Below the pieces are notes generated by a model, which saw nothing but the letters and a program-made list of their open reading frames with translations, made no database searches and was not told the origin of the DNA. The position numbers were made by a program, and so were the translations under genes. Shown here piece by piece: positions 1 to 6,170 of a DNA stretch of 8,542 nucleotides (positions within the stretch are counted from its first letter, which is position 1; the number at the start of each line of letters is the position of its first letter). Origin of the DNA: Aquificaceae bacterium (GTDB lineage Bacteria > Aquificota > Aquificia > Aquificales > Aquificaceae); contig JALWEK010000164.1 in the NCBI GenBank assembly GCA_027014185.1, forward strand, positions 1-8,542. Direction: 5' to 3'.

Positions 1-92
1 AGCGATACCCTCCTCCTAACTCCCATAGTATCTACCACCGCTGTCCCGTCCTCAGATATCTCCACGACCCTGGAAGGTATGGCAAGGCACAT
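1..92 (-). CDS. hypC: HypC/HupF-family hydrogenase maturation chaperone, N-terminal part (gene continues past the left edge)
   Basis: Translating the minus strand from the ATG at 92-90 gives a protein starting MCLAIPSRVVEI, followed by SEDGTAVVDTMGVRRRVS up to the window edge. The MCLAIP start is the hallmark of HypC/HupF/HybG proteins. Their conserved Cys2 binds HypD and the iron centre while the Fe(CN)2CO cofactor of NiFe-hydrogenases is built, and then contacts the hydrogenase large-subunit precursor in the cytoplasm. About 30 of the roughly 75-100 residues usual for the family are present. A strong Shine-Dalgarno (AGGAGGT, 104-98) lies five bases before the ATG, so the start is secure. 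The gene follows hslO by 56 bases on the same strand and may open a hyp or hydrogenase cluster to the left. The family is recognised from the N-terminal motif alone, but this motif is very specific. Confidence 0.9.
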   Translation of the reverse strand, partial: MCLAIPSRVVEISEDGTAVVDTMGVRRRVS

Positions 93-97
93 AACCT

Positions 98-104
98 ACC
101 TCCT
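98..104 (-). promoter_or_regulatory. Shine-Dalgarno of hypC
   Basis: AGGAGGT on the minus strand, with five bases (AGGTT) before the hypC ATG at 92. It is among the strongest ribosome binding sites in the window and contrasts with the SD-less start of the upstream hslO. Confidence 0.8.
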
Positions 105-124
105 TTTATGAACGGTCATTCATT

Positions 125-152
125 AAGATACCTTTTCAGGAGAAACGATCAA
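125..152 (-). promoter_or_regulatory. Candidate sigma70-type promoter for hypC
   Basis: On the minus strand TTGATC (152-147, overlapping the hslO stop codon) is followed after 16 bases by TATCTT (130-125). Each hexamer matches 4 of 6 consensus bases, including the important A2 and T6 of the -10. A start about 7 bases downstream would give a leader of roughly 26 bases holding the strong hypC Shine-Dalgarno. This could let hypC be expressed apart from the division genes. It is a weak match and may be chance; read-through from hslO is equally possible because no terminator is visible in the gap. Confidence 0.3.
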
Positions 153-1090
153 GGGTTTTCTCTATTTAAGACCTCTTCCTTCGAGAACCTGTAAACCCTC
201 CCGCAGAAACGACACACTACCTCCGCCGGTCCCTTCTCGAAAACCTCCTCGAGTTCCTCCTCTGTAAGGAGAAGCAAGCTCGACTTAGCCACGTCTTCGT
301 CGCAGGGACAGTAGTACTCAACCTCCTTCAAGCCTATCAGCTGAGGATCAAGATCCTTAAGGATGGCTACCGCTATATCCTCCGGTCGGCTACCCTTTTC
401 CATCAGCTCCGTGACAGGGGGGAGCTCCCTAACCCTTCTTTCCAGAAGATCGACAACCCGATCGCTTATACCTCCGAGTGTCTGGACGAGAAAACCCCCA
501 GCGTGTTTTACACTTCCGTCCTCGCCCACCAAGACACCTATGCCGACAGCCGAAGGTATCTGCTCCGACTGTGCGAAGTAGTAAGCGAGGTCCTGGGCTA
601 TCTCCCCAGAAACCAGGGGAACCACGCTCGTGTAGGGAGTTCCCATTCTAAGCTCCTTTACCACGGTCAGGGTTCCGTTGCTTCCAACTATCTTTGAGAC
701 GTCGAACTTCTTTCTCCCGTCGGAGACCTTGGTGAAGGTCCCCACCTGGGAGTTCTCCACAAAGCCCCTCACCCTTCCCCTGCCATCGGCCTCTGCGTAT
801 ATAGTTCCTATTGGGCCGTCCCCCTCTATCTTCAGAAGAACCTTCTGGTCTGTGGCGTGCTTTACCAAGGATGTTAGAAGCAAGGCCCCCACAAGGGCCC
901 TTCCGAGCGCCACTGTAGCTCCGGGGGACAGGTTGTGAACCCGTCTCGCCGTCTCAACAGCCCTGGTTGCCTTAACTACGTAAACCCTGGCCGGTTCCCC
1001 TTTCGGAACGGCCACCACCATGTAATCCCTGTCCTGAAAGTAGTTCTTGAGATCTTCCTTCGTCTGGTCTCCGAGTTCCTTCTGAATCAT
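149..1090 (-). CDS. hslO: Hsp33, redox-regulated molecular chaperone
   Basis: Hsp33 is a cytoplasmic holdase that switches on when oxidation releases zinc from four C-terminal cysteines and forms disulfides, protecting unfolding proteins under oxidative heat stress. The 313-residue length fits the family (about 290-300). Visible marks are the N-terminal domain motif ARRVHNLSP with GATVALGRAL (residues ~49-66), the IEGDGPIGTI and VRGFVEN stretches (~88-113), and the zinc-binding cysteines 261 and 263 (CPC) and 293 and 296 (CRFC), spaced as in E. coli Hsp33. The ATG overlaps the orf88 stop as ATGA (1090-1087), so translation is probably coupled; there is no Shine-Dalgarno. Met24 (1021) is an alternative start, but residues 12-23 resemble the N-terminal helix of the E. 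coli protein, so the longer form is preferred. Identification is firm; the start is less so. Confidence 0.95.
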   Translation of the reverse strand: MIQKELGDQTKEDLKNYFQDRDYMVVAVPKGEPARVYVVKATRAVETARRVHNLSPGATVALGRALVGALLLTSLVKHATDQKVLLKIEGDGPIGTIYAEADGRGRVRGFVENSQVGTFTKVSDGRKKFDVSKIVGSNGTLTVVKELRMGTPYTSVVPLVSGEIAQDLAYYFAQSEQIPSAVGIGVLVGEDGSVKHAGGFLVQTLGGISDRVVDLLERRVRELPPVTELMEKGSRPEDIAVAILKDLDPQLIGLKEVEYYCPCDEDVAKSSLLLLTEEELEEVFEKGPAEVVCRFCGRVYRFSKEEVLNRENP

Positions 1091-1353
1091 GACTTATAAA
1101 TATAGATTCTCACCTTCTTAACTTCAAAGTCCTCCTTCAAAGCAACTATGTGGGTAGGGTTATCTATAGGCTCGTTCTTGCTAACCCTATCGTTCACCCT
1201 GTCCAGGTAGTAGATATCGAAGTCCGGGTGAAGGCTCTTCCTGAACTCCTCCAAGGGGCGGACTTTTAACTCCATATCCGCCGTTCTGTAACCGTAGATT
1301 AGACCAAGGAGGAAGGAAAAGAATTTACTCTTCTTGGAGTTTATAGGCCTCAC
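1087..1353 (-). CDS. Small protein of unknown function between ftsZ and hslO (orf88)
   Basis: I do not recognise this family. The frame encodes 88 residues from a GTG at 1353, nine bases past the ftsZ stop and in the same frame as ftsZ. It overlaps hslO by four bases (ATGA). Residues ~10-22 (KFFSFLLGLIYGY) are hydrophobic and aromatic but too short for a sure membrane helix. The rest is charged, with a pattern suggesting a small alpha/beta domain (DIYYLDRVNDRV, NPTHIVALK, KKVRIYIY). An internal ATG at 1275 would give a 62-residue protein lacking the hydrophobic part. Neither start has a Shine-Dalgarno, but TATAAT lies eight bases before the GTG. Codon use resembles its neighbours, and the tight fit between ftsZ and hslO argues for a real gene. 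A role in division is possible from position only. Confidence 0.7.
   Translation of the reverse strand: MRPINSKKSKFFSFLLGLIYGYRTADMELKVRPLEEFRKSLHPDFDIYYLDRVNDRVSKNEPIDNPTHIVALKEDFEVKKVRIYIYKS
1099..1104 (-). promoter_or_regulatory. TATATT hexamer upstream of hslO (possible -10, leaderless start)
   Basis: TATATT on the minus strand, five of six to consensus, ends eight bases before the hslO ATG and lies in the last codons of orf88. hslO lacks a Shine-Dalgarno. It could give a heat- or stress-independent internal message, or simply be AT-rich codons for Ile-Tyr-Ile-Tyr. Confidence 0.25.
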
Positions 1354-1361
1354 AGAATTAA

Positions 1362-1367
1362 ATTATA
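1362..1367 (-). promoter_or_regulatory. TATAAT hexamer upstream of orf88 (possible -10, leaderless start)
   Basis: TATAAT on the minus strand spans the last codon and stop of ftsZ and ends eight bases before the orf88 GTG. The surrounding 10-mer GATATAATTT (1369-1360) is identical to that upstream of purE (6752-6761). No good -35 is seen at 16-18 bases (AATACT at 17). The ATA TAA codons partly force the sequence, so chance is a serious alternative. Confidence 0.3.
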
Positions 1368-2463
1368 TCTTCCTCTTCCTCCTGAGTATTGCGGGTATCT
1401 CCTCCTCGGGCTCCACAGGGTTTATGTTCTCCTCTGGAACGGCCTTCTTGAGGCTCTGGGGTTCCCTCTTTATTATTCTGAAGAGGTTTTCCTCTTCCTC
1501 CCTACCGCTTTCAGCCTTATCGAAGTCGGTGGCGACCACGGCAACCCTGAGGAAGTTGTCCACACCCTCCTCGAGGACGGCACCGAATATGATGAGGGGC
1601 TCGTTGTGGGCCCTCTCCATGATGGAGTTTATAGCCTGCTCCACCTCGTTGAAGGGAACATCCTCGGAAACCCAGAGGGTTACCAGGAGTCTTCTAGCAC
1701 CCTCTATCGAGTTACCCTCAAGGAGCGGACTCGTTATGGCCTGATCAACCGCCGTGTCTATCTTGCCTTCTCCTCTGCCCTCTCCCATTCCTATAAGGGC
1801 AAGACCACCCTCTTCCATTACGGTCCTAACGTCGGCAAAATCAACGTTTATCATGGCGGAGGTAGATATTATGTTGGTTATCCCGCGAACGGCCTTAGAA
1901 AGTATGTTATCCACCTCTTTAAAGGCGTCCTTCACGGTTAGAACCTTGTTCCCTATCTCCTGGAGCTTCTGGTTGTGTATAACTATATACGTATCTACGT
2001 TTTCCTTGAGCCTCTCGAGTCCCTCAAGGGCAACCTTCATCCTCCTCGGACCTTCGAAGTTGAAGGGTAGGGTTGCTACGGCAACGGTGAGTATTCCCAT
2101 CTCCCTGGCGGTCTGGGCTATTACAGGGGCCGCACCCGTTCCCGTTCCGCCGCCCAGACCGACGGCCACGAAGAGCATATCGGTATCCTTCAGTATCTCC
2201 TTTATCTTGTCCACATCCTCGAGGGCGGCCTGTTCTCCAACCTCGGGCCTCGCACCCGCACCCAGGCCTCTTGTAACCTTCTCACCTATCTGGATCTTAT
2301 GGGGGACAGATAGAGATCCCAGATGTTGTACATCGGTGTTCACAGCGTATATCTCAACGTCCTCTATCCCATCCATGAACATCCTGTTCACGGCGTTGCA
2401 ACCACCACCTCCCACTCCTACTACCTTGATCCTAGTCGGATTCAGGGCGCCTTGGACTTCCAT
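1363..2463 (-). CDS. ftsZ: FtsZ, tubulin-like cell division GTPase
   Basis: FtsZ polymerises with GTP into the cytoplasmic Z-ring that recruits the divisome. From the start chosen here (366 residues) the protein shows the N-terminal glycine loop GGGGCN (~18-23), the tubulin signature GGGTGTG (~104-110), the FNFEGPRR stretch (~134-141) and the T7 synergy loop NVDFADV (~206-212), which completes the GTPase site of the next subunit. An acidic linker (~315-353) leads to the C-terminal peptide EEIPAILRRKRKI, the usual docking site for FtsA. An ATG at 2469 gives two more residues, but the AGGAGG lies only one base from it and an ideal seven from the ATG at 2463, so the latter is chosen. ftsZ follows ftsA directly, its Shine-Dalgarno overlapping the ftsA stop. 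All key residues look intact. Confidence 0.98.
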   Translation of the reverse strand: MEVQGALNPTRIKVVGVGGGGCNAVNRMFMDGIEDVEIYAVNTDVQHLGSLSVPHKIQIGEKVTRGLGAGARPEVGEQAALEDVDKIKEILKDTDMLFVAVGLGGGTGTGAAPVIAQTAREMGILTVAVATLPFNFEGPRRMKVALEGLERLKENVDTYIVIHNQKLQEIGNKVLTVKDAFKEVDNILSKAVRGITNIISTSAMINVDFADVRTVMEEGGLALIGMGEGRGEGKIDTAVDQAITSPLLEGNSIEGARRLLVTLWVSEDVPFNEVEQAINSIMERAHNEPLIIFGAVLEEGVDNFLRVAVVATDFDKAESGREEEENLFRIIKREPQSLKKAVPEENINPVEPEEEIPAILRRKRKI

Positions 2464-2469
2464 AGCCAT

Positions 2470-2476
2470 CCCTCCT
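2470..2476 (-). promoter_or_regulatory. Shine-Dalgarno that decides the ftsZ start
   Basis: AGGAGGG on the minus strand overlaps the ftsA stop TAG (2477-2475). It sits one base or less from the ATG at 2469 but about seven from the ATG at 2463, which favours the second, two codons downstream. Confidence 0.75.
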
Positions 2477-3716
2477 ACAGGATTTCCCTAAAGAACTCCT
2501 TTATCCTCTCTCTGATATCTTTATAATTGCCGCTGTTGTTGCGTGAGATCACAGGTTTCTTCTCCGATACTACTCCCTCCGGCAGCACGCTGAATTTGAG
2601 GAGACCCACGGCTGTTGAGTACCTCGGATCCTCTATCTTCTCCTTGAGACCTATGAGTCCCGTAGGTATGCCCACCCTGGCGGGCAGATCCGTAAACCTT
2701 TCAAGGAACTCCTTTATACCTTTGAGGTTGGCACACCCCCCCGTTATGACCACACCGGCGTTGGCACTGTCGAGCTTGAAACCAGATTTCTCTATCTCCT
2801 CAACGATCTTCTCAACTATCTCCTCGAGCCTGACCTGGATGACCTCGGCGAGCCTGAACTTCTCTATGGAGAGCTCCCTCGTCTCTCCTCTCGGCTTTAT
2901 CTTCAGCACGTCCCCTTCCTTAACCATATCCACGAGGGCAATACCCTCCTCCTTCTTAATCCTTTCCGCCTCCTCGTGATCCACCTTCATGAAGAAGCTT
3001 ATATCCTTGGTTATCACGTTACCTGCGAGCGGGATAGATCCGGTTATGACCGGATGTCCCTCGAGGAAGAGCACGAAATCCGTAAGACCGGCCCCCATGT
3101 CTATGAGGAGAACGCCGTCCTCTTTCTCCTCCTCCCTAAGGACGGCCCGTGCCGATGCTAGAGCACTCACGACCTTGGATACCGGCTCGAAACCGGCCGA
3201 GGTGACCGCCTTCTCCAGGTTCCTGCTCAGGGTGGTTCCCACCTTAACTATGTGGACCTGGGCCGCGAGCTTGGACCCTATGAGTCCTATAGGATCCTCT
3301 ATGCCCTCCTGATCGTCGAGGGTGTACCTCCGGGGTATAGCGTGGATTATCTCGAACCCGTCCTCCTTCCCCTTAGCTATGCTCATGTCGAGGAGGCGTT
3401 TTATGTGTTCCTCCTCCACCTCCACGGGACTCGGAGAGACGCTCGTTGTACCTACCTCGTTCTGGCTCTTCAGGTTCGGGCCCGATACGTTTATCACCAC
3501 GTCGGTAACCTTCTGGCCCGACATCTCCTCCGCTTCCCTAACGGCGGTGGCTATAGCCCTGGCCGCCACACCGAGCCTAGTGATGGAACCTTTGTCTATA
3601 CCCCTGGACTTGGACTCACCGACGCCTATAATATGAATGTCTCCGTAGGAATCGACCTCCCCGATAAGTGCAACGATCTTATCTGTTCCTATATCTATAG
3701 AAGCAACCGTTCTCAT
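2475..3716 (-). CDS. ftsA: FtsA, actin-like membrane anchor of the Z-ring
   Basis: FtsA is an actin-fold ATPase that ties FtsZ filaments to the inner face of the membrane and recruits later division proteins. The 413-residue length is normal. Visible parts are the phosphate-1 motif IDIGTDKI (7-14), the FtsA-specific 1C subdomain (~85-165), the phosphate-2 motif LLIDMGAGLTDF (203-214), and the adenosine motif VVITGGCANLKGI (322-334). A flexible tail (~380-398) leads to an amphipathic helix IRERIKEFFREIL (401-413), the membrane-targeting sequence. The ATG start is preceded by GAGG four bases away, overlapping the ftsQ stop (3726-3724), so ftsQ and ftsA are probably translationally linked. Its place just before ftsZ is the classic arrangement. 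Nothing is missing. Confidence 0.97.
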   Translation of the reverse strand: MRTVASIDIGTDKIVALIGEVDSYGDIHIIGVGESKSRGIDKGSITRLGVAARAIATAVREAEEMSGQKVTDVVINVSGPNLKSQNEVGTTSVSPSPVEVEEEHIKRLLDMSIAKGKEDGFEIIHAIPRRYTLDDQEGIEDPIGLIGSKLAAQVHIVKVGTTLSRNLEKAVTSAGFEPVSKVVSALASARAVLREEEKEDGVLLIDMGAGLTDFVLFLEGHPVITGSIPLAGNVITKDISFFMKVDHEEAERIKKEEGIALVDMVKEGDVLKIKPRGETRELSIEKFRLAEVIQVRLEEIVEKIVEEIEKSGFKLDSANAGVVITGGCANLKGIKEFLERFTDLPARVGIPTGLIGLKEKIEDPRYSTAVGLLKFSVLPEGVVSEKKPVISRNNSGNYKDIRERIKEFFREIL

Positions 3717-3723
3717 CCCACCT

Positions 3724-4431
3724 CTAATTTCTTACTAAGATAAATCTGTCGTACCTCAAATCAACTTTTTCCTGGGGAACATTATAAATCATCCGCAAAC
3801 GTTCCGATAAGTTATCGGGTAAGGATTCTATGGGAGGAAGGATAACGCTCTTACCTCTGAGCTCCAAAACTATTCTGTCCCTCTTAACGAGAACCCTTTT
3901 CAGTGGAAGCCCGATGCCAAGGACCTGCTCGTACAGTTTGGAAAATCCCTCTTCCAGCACATCTACATCGTAGGTCCTTATCTCCACGAGGTCTTTACCT
4001 TCGTCTTCGATGGGCTTGAAGATGACCCCCTCTTTATCCACAAGCCTGTAGCTCCCTCCCAGGCTCAATCTCGCCACGGGTCGCCTCTCCTCCACACTCA
4101 CCTTAAGGACTATACCCTGACTGGTAAACCTTTTCTCGAGCCTCACCTCTTTTATCCTGTTTCCAAACTTGGCGTTTAAGAGGCTTTCAAGCTCAGAACC
4201 CTTCAGCTTCATAAGGTTCGTGCTAAGCTCCTCGACCGCCCTCTTTATCTCCTCGAAAGGTATCCTGTAGTTACCGTTAACCTCTACACGCTTGACCTGG
4301 AACAGGGGAAACTGAACGAGGAAGGAGGGTATGAAGAAGCCGGCCAAGGCCATGAAGCTTATCCACGAGGAGAAGAGAAGGGCTGAGAAGAGCTTCCTTG
4401 CCCTCTTCTCCCTCAAGTGTTTTTTTTTCAC
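3724..4431 (-). CDS. ftsQ: FtsQ/DivIB-type cell division protein
   Basis: FtsQ is a single-pass membrane protein that joins the cytoplasmic and periplasmic halves of the divisome and binds FtsB/FtsL. From the GTG at 4431 it has 235 residues: a lysine/arginine-rich cytoplasmic start (1-13), a membrane helix (~14-39), then a POTRA domain beginning FQVKRVEVNGN (~44-54) and containing the VSVEERRPVA strand typical of the family, followed by the beta domain. A TTG at 4443 would add four residues, but GGAGGG (4441-4436) lies four bases before the GTG and would itself fall within the longer reading, so GTG is preferred. Three AAA codons follow the start at once (nine A). The gene sits 15 bases after ddl, with a promoter candidate in the ddl end. 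Sequence conservation in FtsQ is low, but topology and context agree. Confidence 0.93.
   Translation of the reverse strand: MKKKHLREKRARKLFSALLFSSWISFMALAGFFIPSFLVQFPLFQVKRVEVNGNYRIPFEEIKRAVEELSTNLMKLKGSELESLLNAKFGNRIKEVRLEKRFTSQGIVLKVSVEERRPVARLSLGGSYRLVDKEGVIFKPIEDEGKDLVEIRTYDVDVLEEGFSKLYEQVLGIGLPLKRVLVKRDRIVLELRGKSVILPPIESLPDNLSERLRMIYNVPQEKVDLRYDRFILVRN
4420..4428 (-). repeat. Nine-base poly-A run immediately after the ftsQ start codon
   Basis: The plus strand has nine T in a row (4420-4428), read as AAA AAA AAA (Lys2-Lys4 of FtsQ) right after GTG. Runs of this length are known sites of polymerase slippage in DNA copying and transcription, and a shift here would destroy the FtsQ frame. 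Confidence 0.9.
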
Positions 4432-4435
4432 AACT

Positions 4436-4441
4436 CCCTCC
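4436..4441 (-). promoter_or_regulatory. Shine-Dalgarno that decides the ftsQ start
   Basis: GGAGGG on the minus strand, four bases before the GTG at 4431. It overlaps the alternative TTG at 4443-4441, which would have no binding site of its own. Confidence 0.75.
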
Positions 4442-4446
4442 AAAGC

Positions 4447-5316
4447 CTAGCTTAGTATTATAGACAAAAGCTCCTTAAAGTCTATTCCCGCCTTCTTGCA
4501 GGCCATGGGAAGCAGGCTGAGTTCGGTCATCCCCGGTATAGTGTTTACCTCCAGTATGTAGGGATTGCCCTTCGTATCCACCCTGAAGTCTATCCTCGAC
4601 ATGTCCTTCAGTTCCAAAAGCCTGTGAACTCTGAGCGCCATATCCTGGAGCTTTCTAGATAGGTCTTCGTCCTCTAGGAAGATATACTCGGTTGCCCCCT
4701 TGGTGTACTTACTCTCGTAATCGTATATGCCCTTCTTCGGCCTAACCTCTATTACAGGAAGCGCTCTTCCCTTCAGCACACCTACCGTCATATCCCTTCC
4801 TTCGACGAAGGACTCTATGAGAACCTTTTCGGTTATTTGAAAGAGTTCTTTAACAGAACTCTCAAGGCTGTAAAGGTCATTTACAACTTTCAGACCGACG
4901 CTCGATCCCTGGTCGGCAGGTTTCACCACCGCAGGGAAGCTCTCCCACTTTGGGATACCTTCATCCTTCCTCACGCAGACCCAGTCCGGAGTTGGGAGTC
5001 CTTCCGATCTAAGGAGCCTTTTGGTTATATCCTTGTCCATAGCTACGGCGCTTCCGAGAACGCCGGAACCCGTGTAGGGGATACCCAGGATGTCCAAGAG
5101 GCCCTGGACCCTGCCGTCCTCACCGTAAGGCCCGTGTAGAGCTATAAAGACCTTATCGGGTTTCAGTTCTAGCAGCCTGCAAGGCAGATCTTCTGTTAGA
5201 TCCAGCTCCACGACCTCGTGCCCCAGCTCCCTCAGAGCCTTGGAAACGGCCCTCCCCGTCTTGAGGGATATCTCCCTTTCAGAGGACCTTCCACCCATCA
5301 GAACCGCTATCTTCAA
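4447..5316 (-). CDS. ddl: D-alanine--D-alanine ligase
   Basis: Ddl joins two D-alanines with ATP in the cytoplasm, making the dipeptide that MurF adds to the peptidoglycan precursor. The 289-residue ATP-grasp protein shows the N-terminal MGGRSSEREIS (7-17, with the catalytic Glu13), IALHGPYGEDG (58-68), PYTGSG (80-85), AMDK (92-95), the KPADQGSSVG loop (132-141), YDYESKYT (198-205) and the metal-binding ILEVNTIPGMT (254-264, with Asp243, Glu256 and Asn258). Tyr204 in the omega loop is the residue found in D-Ala-D-Ala enzymes, where D-lactate ligases usually have Phe. The start is a TTG inside the 3' end of murB (38-bp overlap), supported by AGGAGGAGGT eight bases upstream. It precedes ftsQ, as ddlB does in E. 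coli. Confidence 0.97.
   Translation of the reverse strand: MKIAVLMGGRSSEREISLKTGRAVSKALRELGHEVVELDLTEDLPCRLLELKPDKVFIALHGPYGEDGRVQGLLDILGIPYTGSGVLGSAVAMDKDITKRLLRSEGLPTPDWVCVRKDEGIPKWESFPAVVKPADQGSSVGLKVVNDLYSLESSVKELFQITEKVLIESFVEGRDMTVGVLKGRALPVIEVRPKKGIYDYESKYTKGATEYIFLEDEDLSRKLQDMALRVHRLLELKDMSRIDFRVDTKGNPYILEVNTIPGMTELSLLPMACKKAGIDFKELLSIILS
4457..4484 (-). promoter_or_regulatory. Candidate internal promoter for ftsQ-ftsA-ftsZ, within the end of ddl
   Basis: On the minus strand TAGACT (4484-4479, 4 of 6 to TTGACA) is followed after 16 bases by a perfect TATAAT (4462-4457). A start near 4450 would give a leader of about 19 bases holding the ftsQ Shine-Dalgarno. In E. coli, promoters serving ftsQAZ also lie inside ddlB, so the position is biologically sensible. 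No transcript evidence is available here. Confidence 0.45.
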
Positions 5317-6166
5317 CCAGACGCACCTCCTCCTCGAGGTCTATACCGAACTCCTCGTAAACCCTCCTCTTCGCCTCCTCTATAAGGGCCTTTACATCCT
5401 CAATACTTCCCTCACCCAAGTTCACGAGGAAGTTGGAGTGCTTTTCAGAAAAGGCAACCCCGCCCAGTCTGCATCCTTTCATACCTACCCTCTCGAGCAG
5501 CTCCCCCGCCTTATGTGGGAGCGGGTTCTTGAAGGTGGAACCGCTCGTGGGAACGTTTATGGGCTGGGTACTCCTCCTCAAACGCCTTATCCTGTTGTAG
5601 TCCTCGGATACAGGTTCCTCGCTTCTCCTGAGCCTGAGAAGACAGGACACCACTATCCCCTTCCTCGGAAAAGGGGAGCTGCGGTAAGAGAACTCCAACC
5701 CTTCTCTTGCAATCTTCCTGAGCTCTCCAGACCAGTCCAGGTAGGTTACCTCCAGTATGAAGTCCTTCATCTCAACGCCGAAGGCCCCTGCGTTCATAGC
5801 AACAGCACCACCGACCGTGGCGGGGAACCCGAGGAGCCTGTAGATACCCTCGAGATTCTCTCTAAGGGCAAGGCCCGTTATCTCCTTCAGGGGGGTCCCG
5901 GCCAGGGCCTCGACGAGGAAGTTCCCGTTCTCCTCCACCACCCTGACCCCCCTCAGCCTCTCAAGGCTGACGACAAACCCCTCCACGTTTCCAAATATCG
6001 TGTTCGAGCCACCCCCTAGGATGAACAGTGGTAGATCCTTCTCCCTGCTCATCTGGATCACTTTGGATAGGTCTTCAACATCTGTGGGCAGTGCGAGATA
6101 CCTTGCCCTTCCCCCGATCCTTATACTCGTCAGCCTCGATAAATCGACGCCCTCAAGCAGCTCCAC
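5279..6166 (-). CDS. murB: UDP-N-acetylenolpyruvoylglucosamine reductase
   Basis: MurB is a cytoplasmic FAD enzyme that reduces UDP-GlcNAc-enolpyruvate to UDP-MurNAc with NADPH, the second committed step of peptidoglycan synthesis. Its 295 residues fit the shorter type II form. Visible motifs are TSIRIGGRARY (13-23), the FAD-binding LGGGSN (50-55), GFPATVGGAVAMNAGAFG (113-130), SYRSSPF with Arg162, SGSTFKNP with the proton-donor Ser210, AFSEKHSNFLVN (238-249) and the C-terminal EVR with Glu280. The start is a GTG four bases after the kinase stop; it has no close Shine-Dalgarno (GAGG is about 15 bases off) but TAAAAT lies six bases upstream. The tail past Glu280 is about 15 residues and overlaps ddl. 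Identification is firm. Confidence 0.97.
   Translation of the reverse strand: MELLEGVDLSRLTSIRIGGRARYLALPTDVEDLSKVIQMSREKDLPLFILGGGSNTIFGNVEGFVVSLERLRGVRVVEENGNFLVEALAGTPLKEITGLALRENLEGIYRLLGFPATVGGAVAMNAGAFGVEMKDFILEVTYLDWSGELRKIAREGLEFSYRSSPFPRKGIVVSCLLRLRRSEEPVSEDYNRIRRLRRSTQPINVPTSGSTFKNPLPHKAGELLERVGMKGCRLGGVAFSEKHSNFLVNLGEGSIEDVKALIEEAKRRVYEEFGIDLEEEVRLVEDSGSDGWKVL
5325..5334 (-). promoter_or_regulatory. Shine-Dalgarno of ddl, inside murB codons
   Basis: AGGAGGAGGT on the minus strand lies eight bases before the ddl TTG start at 5316 and within the murB codons for Glu-Glu-Glu-Val. The same bases encode the probable MurB catalytic glutamate (Glu280), so this stretch is constrained twice. 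Confidence 0.8.
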
Positions 6167-6170
6167 CCGT

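Noticed and set aside
108..123. Inverted repeat ATGAA-N6-TTCAT in the hslO-hypC gap
   Set aside because: Five-base arms are short enough to arise by chance, there is no T-run for a terminator, and no known operator consensus fits.
107..124. Possible five-codon leader peptide (ATG AAT GAC CGT TCA TAA, minus strand) ahead of hypC
   Set aside because: An AAGG lies at fair distance, but so short a frame is expected by chance and no attenuator-like hairpin accompanies it.
93..148. Terminator search in the largest non-coding gap
   Set aside because: No GC-rich stem followed by a T-run is visible on either strand.
1754..2491. Long open frame on the plus strand, 245 codons, opposite ftsZ
   Set aside because: It is antisense to the fully conserved ftsZ frame, has low-complexity Ser/Pro/Thr-rich composition typical of the complement of AGG/GAG-rich genes, and shows no ribosome site.
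5240..6019. Long open frame on the plus strand, 259 codons, opposite murB
   Set aside because: It mirrors murB and part of ddl; composition and lack of any recognisable motif fit a shadow frame.
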